A stretch of DNA of 8,899 nucleotides from Clostridiales bacterium (GTDB taxonomy: Bacteria > Bacillota > Clostridia > Christensenellales > UMGS416). Made by a program: the position numbers and the translations under genes. Positions 5,950 to 8,899 of this stretch are shown here, in pieces. The DNA is taken from the NCBI GenBank assembly GCA_012515725.1, contig JAAYXU010000287.1, forward strand, positions 1 to 8,899, in the 5' to 3' direction. The stretch's first letter is position 1, and every line of letters begins with the position of its first letter. The notes under the pieces were generated by a model. That model was not told the origin of the DNA. It did not search any database and saw only the letters and a program-made list of their open reading frames with translations.

Positions 5950-6768
5950 TTACTCGTAGATTCCTACGCCCCAGGGCTCGCGCGTGCGGAATGGTTTCTT
6001 ATACCGGGACGCGCTGCGGGTCAGTCCCTTGCGCTCCAGGCACGCGATGCAGGCGCGTGCGCAGGCCGCCGCGATCCGGTTGGGCGGGGCCAGGTGGTAG
6101 CTTGTGTCGGGGAACGCGCCGTTCTTGCAGTAATGGCACTTTTTATAGTCGATGTCCGCGATCAGTATCTCTCCCGCGCCGTAGTCGACGGTCTTGCCAG
6201 CGCCCATAGCGCCCAGCGGGCACTCGTGCGCGCAGGCCGCGCACCGCTCCCGGTCGCACAGGCCGCCCGCGAAGGGCTCGTCGGGAGGAAGCTCGTATTC
6301 GGTAAAGAGCATTCCCAGCTGCTGCCGGACTCCGAACTCCGGCGTCAGGAACAGCCCGTTATAGCCGACCTCTCCCAGTCCCGCGCTGGTGGCGGCGTAT
6401 TCGAGCGAGGGGGTTACGTTGGGCGCGACCTTCGCGTTGTCAAACACCACGCCGTCGGGCCAGCGCTGCGGCGCGAGCGGCGAGCAGGGTACCGCAAGGA
6501 TGCCCTGATCCTCGAACCGGCGGCACAGGTCGTAGGTGTACCACGGATGGGTCTGTCGGGCGATGCTGATCCAGAATGTACCCTCCTCGATGCCCAGGAA
6601 CTGGCCGCGCGGGATCTCCCGCGCGAAGGCTATCACGGACTTCGCGGTGGGAAGAATGCTCAGCGGGTTCCACTGGGGCGCAACGTTTTCATACCGGCTG
6701 ATGGGCGCGACGCCGATGAGATCCAGTCCCAGCTCGTCTGCCCACTGCCGCAGCATATCCTTGTTCAT
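5950..6768 (-). CDS. QueG/RdhA-superfamily 4Fe-4S protein (COG1600-like), third gene of the operon
   Basis: This is a 272-residue soluble protein with no signal peptide. The N-terminal half has DLIGVAPISRYE (16-27), SILPTAKSVIAFA (37-49) and GIEEGTFW (59-66), followed by SLEYAATSAGLGEVGYNGLFL (121-141 region). The last element resembles the AGLGELGR-x-G motif of reductive dehalogenases and AGLGWIGKN of epoxyqueuosine reductase QueG, both cobalamin-dependent. The ferredoxin-like half has C171-x4-C176-x2-C179-x3-C183-P, then C211-x2-C214 and C236-x3-C240-x2-C243, enough for two [4Fe-4S] clusters. The x4 spacing at the first cysteine is unusual. The end, FRTREPWG, is shared with the first gene of the operon. 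QueG's DYH-type and VDT-x-P-V-x-E-R motifs are not preserved, so annotation as true QueG would be wrong. The ATG overlaps the previous stop as ATGA, with GGAGG upstream at a 7-base spacing. Confidence 0.85.
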   Translation of the reverse strand: MNKDMLRQWADELGLDLIGVAPISRYENVAPQWNPLSILPTAKSVIAFAREIPRGQFLGIEEGTFWISIARQTHPWYTYDLCRRFEDQGILAVPCSPLAPQRWPDGVVFDNAKVAPNVTPSLEYAATSAGLGEVGYNGLFLTPEFGVRQQLGMLFTEYELPPDEPFAGGLCDRERCAACAHECPLGAMGAGKTVDYGAGEILIADIDYKKCHYCKNGAFPDTSYHLAPPNRIAAACARACIACLERKGLTRSASRYKKPFRTREPWGVGIYE

Positions 6769-7733
6769 GCCTCAACCTCCTCCTCCGGAGCCAACCGGCC
6801 CGGAACGGTTCCTTTCTTGACGAGATGCCGGTAGCATGCCTGTACGCACCCGCGCGCGCCGCAGATAGGCCCCGGGCGTCCCGACTGACCGATTTCCTTG
6901 TAGCCGGTCGCCATGCGGCCCTGATAATCCACGCGCGTCGATATCGCAAAGCCCAGCCGGAACGCCTCAAACCACGAGAAACTCGTTTCCTTCACGTTCA
7001 TGTTAAGGCCCGGCAGATCCTTGCGCACGAACGGCGACGCCAGAGGATTGATGCCCCAGTGCGTCACTTTGCACTTGCCCAGATCCACATCTCCCCAGCT
7101 GAATGTGCGGCCTTCGACGGTGACGGATACTTCCTTTCCGCCCAGCGCGTAGCCCGGACATCCGCGCACGCACGCCATGCAGCGGTCGCACAGATGCTCG
7201 CGCATCAGCGGGTCGGGCTCCAGCTCCGCGTCGGTCAGTATGATGGTGAAGCGCTGCCGCGGGCCGAACTGCGGCGTCAGAAAAACCTTCGACCATCCCA
7301 GCTCTCCCAGTCCCGCCAGCGCCGCCGTAATACGGGTATGCACCGACACGTCGGAGGGCATTCTGCCGGGGGCTACGGGAAGCCTCTTGGCGGGCTGCTC
7401 TAAGAGCGTCGCGCTGCCGCCGGTGTGGACTGCCTCGTGGCCGTTGGCGGCAAGGAACCGCGCAGTACCCGAAGCCGCGCGGCTGAGCGTTCCGCATGTG
7501 CCCGCTCCGTAGCCGTATATCCAGTAGGCGGCCCAGTCGGTGCCCTGCTCGATGCCCTTGTAGCTTCCCTCGAGTATGCGGCAGGCGATGACGATCACCG
7601 ACCGCGTCTCAGGATATATCGACCAGGGATGGGTCTCGGGCGGCGCGTCGGCAAAGCGCTCGATATTAGCGATACCCACGAGATCCGCTCCCGACATACG
7701 GGCGCATCGCTTGACCTGCTCACTTGTAATCAT
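6765..7733 (-). CDS. QueG/RdhA-superfamily 4Fe-4S protein (COG1600-like), second gene of the operon
   Basis: This 322-residue protein is the most diverged of the three paralogues. It keeps the shared N-terminus (ADLVGIANIERF, 16-27; SVIVIACRILEGSYKGIEQGTDW, 45-67 region) and AGLGELGWSKVFLTPQFGPRQR (140-161), the closest of the three to the reductive-dehalogenase motif, followed by ILTDAEL. Cluster 1 is canonical: C182-x2-C185-x2-C188-x3-C192-P. Cluster 2 probably uses C221, C291, C296 and C300, with a long insert of about 70 residues in between. There is no Tat or Sec signal. The substrate is unknown; a role as a cytoplasmic corrinoid/Fe-S reductase is inferred from the superfamily. The frame is open to 7820, but GGAGG at 7744-7740 fixes the start at 7733 (7736 is also possible). 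It overlaps the upstream gene by 14 bases and the downstream gene by 4. Confidence 0.85.
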   Translation of the reverse strand: MITSEQVKRCARMSGADLVGIANIERFADAPPETHPWSIYPETRSVIVIACRILEGSYKGIEQGTDWAAYWIYGYGAGTCGTLSRAASGTARFLAANGHEAVHTGGSATLLEQPAKRLPVAPGRMPSDVSVHTRITAALAGLGELGWSKVFLTPQFGPRQRFTIILTDAELEPDPLMREHLCDRCMACVRGCPGYALGGKEVSVTVEGRTFSWGDVDLGKCKVTHWGINPLASPFVRKDLPGLNMNVKETSFSWFEAFRLGFAISTRVDYQGRMATGYKEIGQSGRPGPICGARGCVQACYRHLVKKGTVPGRLAPEEEVEA

Positions 7734-8619
7734 CATAATCCTCCATTTCCTCAGGCCGCATTCCCCAGGGCGCACGTACCCGGAAATCATGGCTGTAGCG
7801 GCGCATGTCCTCGTGCTCAAATGAGGCGACGCAGGCGCGGCCGCAGGCGGCCTTGAGCCTGTTGAGGCTGCTCAGTCCGCTGACTGGCTGGCTGAAGCTC
7901 ACAAGCTGGTTGCTCTTGTTGATCTTGTGGTAGAGCTCATCCCAGCCCGGCAGGAGCTGCGTGTCGGTGTATACGCCGTTGGGGCAGACCTTGCAGGCGT
8001 TTTCATTGATTAGGCCGATCTCCATTTTCTTGCCCATGATCGTCAGCGTCATGGACTGCGTGGCCGATAGCGCTCCAAGTGGACACAGCGAAGCGCATTT
8101 CTTGCACTTGGTACAGATGGTCTCCATGCTGATGGGCGTTCCCGGGAGCGGCGCGTCGGTGATCGCAACCCCCAAAGACTGGCGGATACCGAACTTTCGG
8201 GTCATGAAAAGTCCGCAGTATCCGATTTCCCCAAGTCCCGCGGCCACAGCCGCGTATTCGACGAGGATGCCCACATTGGGCGCCACCGCTCCATCGCGTA
8301 CCGGCCGGCCGGGCATTGCCGCGTCGGCGCTGGGGACGTACGGAACGCAGTTATAGCCCTCGCGCTCCACGATTTGCGCGACCTTAATAGGCTGCCCGTA
8401 GTCCCAGCGTCCGGCCGGGCTCCATACCGTTCCTTCCTCCAGTCCCCGGTAATCGCCCCGCTGTATCTCGGTCGCCGTGACGATGACCGACTGCGCGCCG
8501 GGCAGTATCGATGCCGGGTGAGCTGCCGGTGCAAGCCCTTCGAACCGCTCGATGGGGGCGACGCCGATCAGAATCTCACCGGTATCGCTCATGCACGCGA
8601 GCTTGTCCAGTATGGACAT
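7720..8619 (-). CDS. QueG/RdhA-superfamily 4Fe-4S protein (COG1600-like), first gene of the operon
   Basis: This is a 299-residue soluble protein. Its N-terminus has ILIGVAPIERFE (16-27), SILPGAQSVIVTATEI (37-52) and GLEEGTVW (59-66). NVGILVEYAAVAAGLGEIGY (115-134) and FGIRQSLGVAITDAPL (143-158) follow, matching the core shared by QueG and reductive dehalogenases. Cluster 1 is canonical, C169-x2-C172-x2-C175-x3-C179-P; cluster 2 would use C209, C212, C259 and C263. The C-terminus (FRVRAPWG, 279-286) recurs in the third gene. The eight cysteines predict two [4Fe-4S] clusters. QueG's W and K in the AGLGWIGKN motif are E and Y here. Cobalamin binding is expected for the superfamily but cannot be shown from sequence alone. 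The start at 8619 has GGAGG with a longish 10-base spacer. It is the promoter-proximal gene of the operon. Confidence 0.86.
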   Translation of the reverse strand: MSILDKLACMSDTGEILIGVAPIERFEGLAPAAHPASILPGAQSVIVTATEIQRGDYRGLEEGTVWSPAGRWDYGQPIKVAQIVEREGYNCVPYVPSADAAMPGRPVRDGAVAPNVGILVEYAAVAAGLGEIGYCGLFMTRKFGIRQSLGVAITDAPLPGTPISMETICTKCKKCASLCPLGALSATQSMTLTIMGKKMEIGLINENACKVCPNGVYTDTQLLPGWDELYHKINKSNQLVSFSQPVSGLSSLNRLKAACGRACVASFEHEDMRRYSHDFRVRAPWGMRPEEMEDYDDYK

Positions 8620-8666
8620 GAATCAACCACCTCCGTTTATTCAGGCTCTAAGCCCTGTCACTATAC

Positions 8667-8695
8667 ATGATACCGTCCGCGCGTCCGTATGTAAA
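8667..8695 (-). promoter_or_regulatory. Sigma-A-type promoter of the three-gene Fe-S operon
   Basis: TTTACA (8695-8690) and TATCAT (8672-8667), each 5 of 6 to consensus, are separated by exactly 17 bases on the minus strand. Transcription would start near 8660, about 40 bases before the first ATG. The leader includes a small hairpin-capable stretch around 8640-8656 and the GGAGG site. No operator is obvious. Confidence 0.7.
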
Positions 8696-8899
8696 CGCTA
8701 TAAACAATCAAAAAGTTGCACTATTCGCTCATCCGCGCTTCCTTATTGTGGAATCCTTCTTAGCCTGCTGGAAATGATGGATTTATCGGTAAGCGGGGTC
8801 CCTTCTTATGAATCAACATGTCTATCTACAGATTTTACGCGCCACGGTTGACAGATCCGCTCTGAATGCATGCTGTACGGCGGTCGTTACCCGGATGCC
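8696..8899. other. Non-coding stretch with no identified feature
   Basis: No open reading frame with a credible start, ribosome binding site or protein-like composition was found on either strand here. A TTGACA at 8848-8853 on the plus strand lacks a matching -10. The gene that presumably lies beyond the right edge cannot be assigned. Confidence 0.5.

Noticed and set aside
5911..6834. Plus-strand open frame of 307 codons opposite the third Fe-S gene
   Set aside because: The opposite strand encodes ordered cysteine motifs and conserved blocks shared with two paralogues. This frame has none, starts inside the terminator, and has no RBS.
7737..7820. Extended start of the second Fe-S gene at 7820
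   Set aside because: It would overlap the upstream gene by 101 bases. GGAGG directly precedes the ATG pair at 7736/7733, where the conserved N-terminus begins.
8618..8817. ATGAATCAAC occurring at 8618-8627 and 8808-8817
   Set aside because: A single 10-base repeat with no conserved flanks is consistent with chance.
8552..8851. Plus-strand 99-codon open frame near the right end
   Set aside because: It runs through the promoter and 5' end of the minus-strand operon, has no RBS, and has no protein-like pattern.
8848..8876. Perfect TTGACA on the plus strand as promoter of a gene beyond the right edge
   Set aside because: The bases at 16-18 spacing (around TGCTGT) match the -10 at only about two positions.

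Overview
The window reads as a GC-rich anaerobic bacterium, most likely a Bacillota/Clostridia relative. This is an inference from strong purine-rich ribosome binding sites (GGAGG types), sigma-A-like promoters, tightly overlapping operon genes, GH127 sugar-degradation genes under an AraC regulator, and several paralogous corrinoid/Fe-S (COG1600-type) proteins. No RNA gene, IS element, phage gene or CRISPR array is visible.

Region 1 (1-3287) is a plant-glycan (beta-L-arabinoside) utilisation locus. The 5' part of a GH127 gene runs leftwards off the window. A 110-bp divergent region separates it from an AraC-family regulator reading rightwards. A second, different GH127/DUF1680 gene follows on the same strand. 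A nearly identical 24-bp motif lies upstream of both GH127 genes, and in both cases a TTGCG(T/C) -35 candidate starts exactly 12 bp beyond its last base. This fits the AraC protein being a local activator of both hydrolases.

Region 2 (3308-5692, minus strand, convergent with the GH127 gene) is one long gene. It joins a sugar-1-phosphate nucleotidyltransferase, a left-handed beta-helix and a phosphohexomutase-like domain whose active-site loops have all been lost. Its start codon and ribosome binding site lie in one arm of a perfect 10-bp inverted repeat, which suggests translational control.

Region 3 (5950-8619, minus strand) is an operon of three tandem, diverged paralogues of the QueG/reductive-dehalogenase superfamily. 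Each has the AGLGE-G motif and eight or nine cysteines for two [4Fe-4S] clusters, and none has a signal peptide. The genes overlap by 14 and 4 bases. A sigma-A-like promoter precedes the first gene and a strong intrinsic terminator follows the last. Their substrate is unknown, and they are the best candidate in the window for an undescribed system. The last 280 bases (8620-8899) hold the operon promoter and otherwise nothing I can identify.
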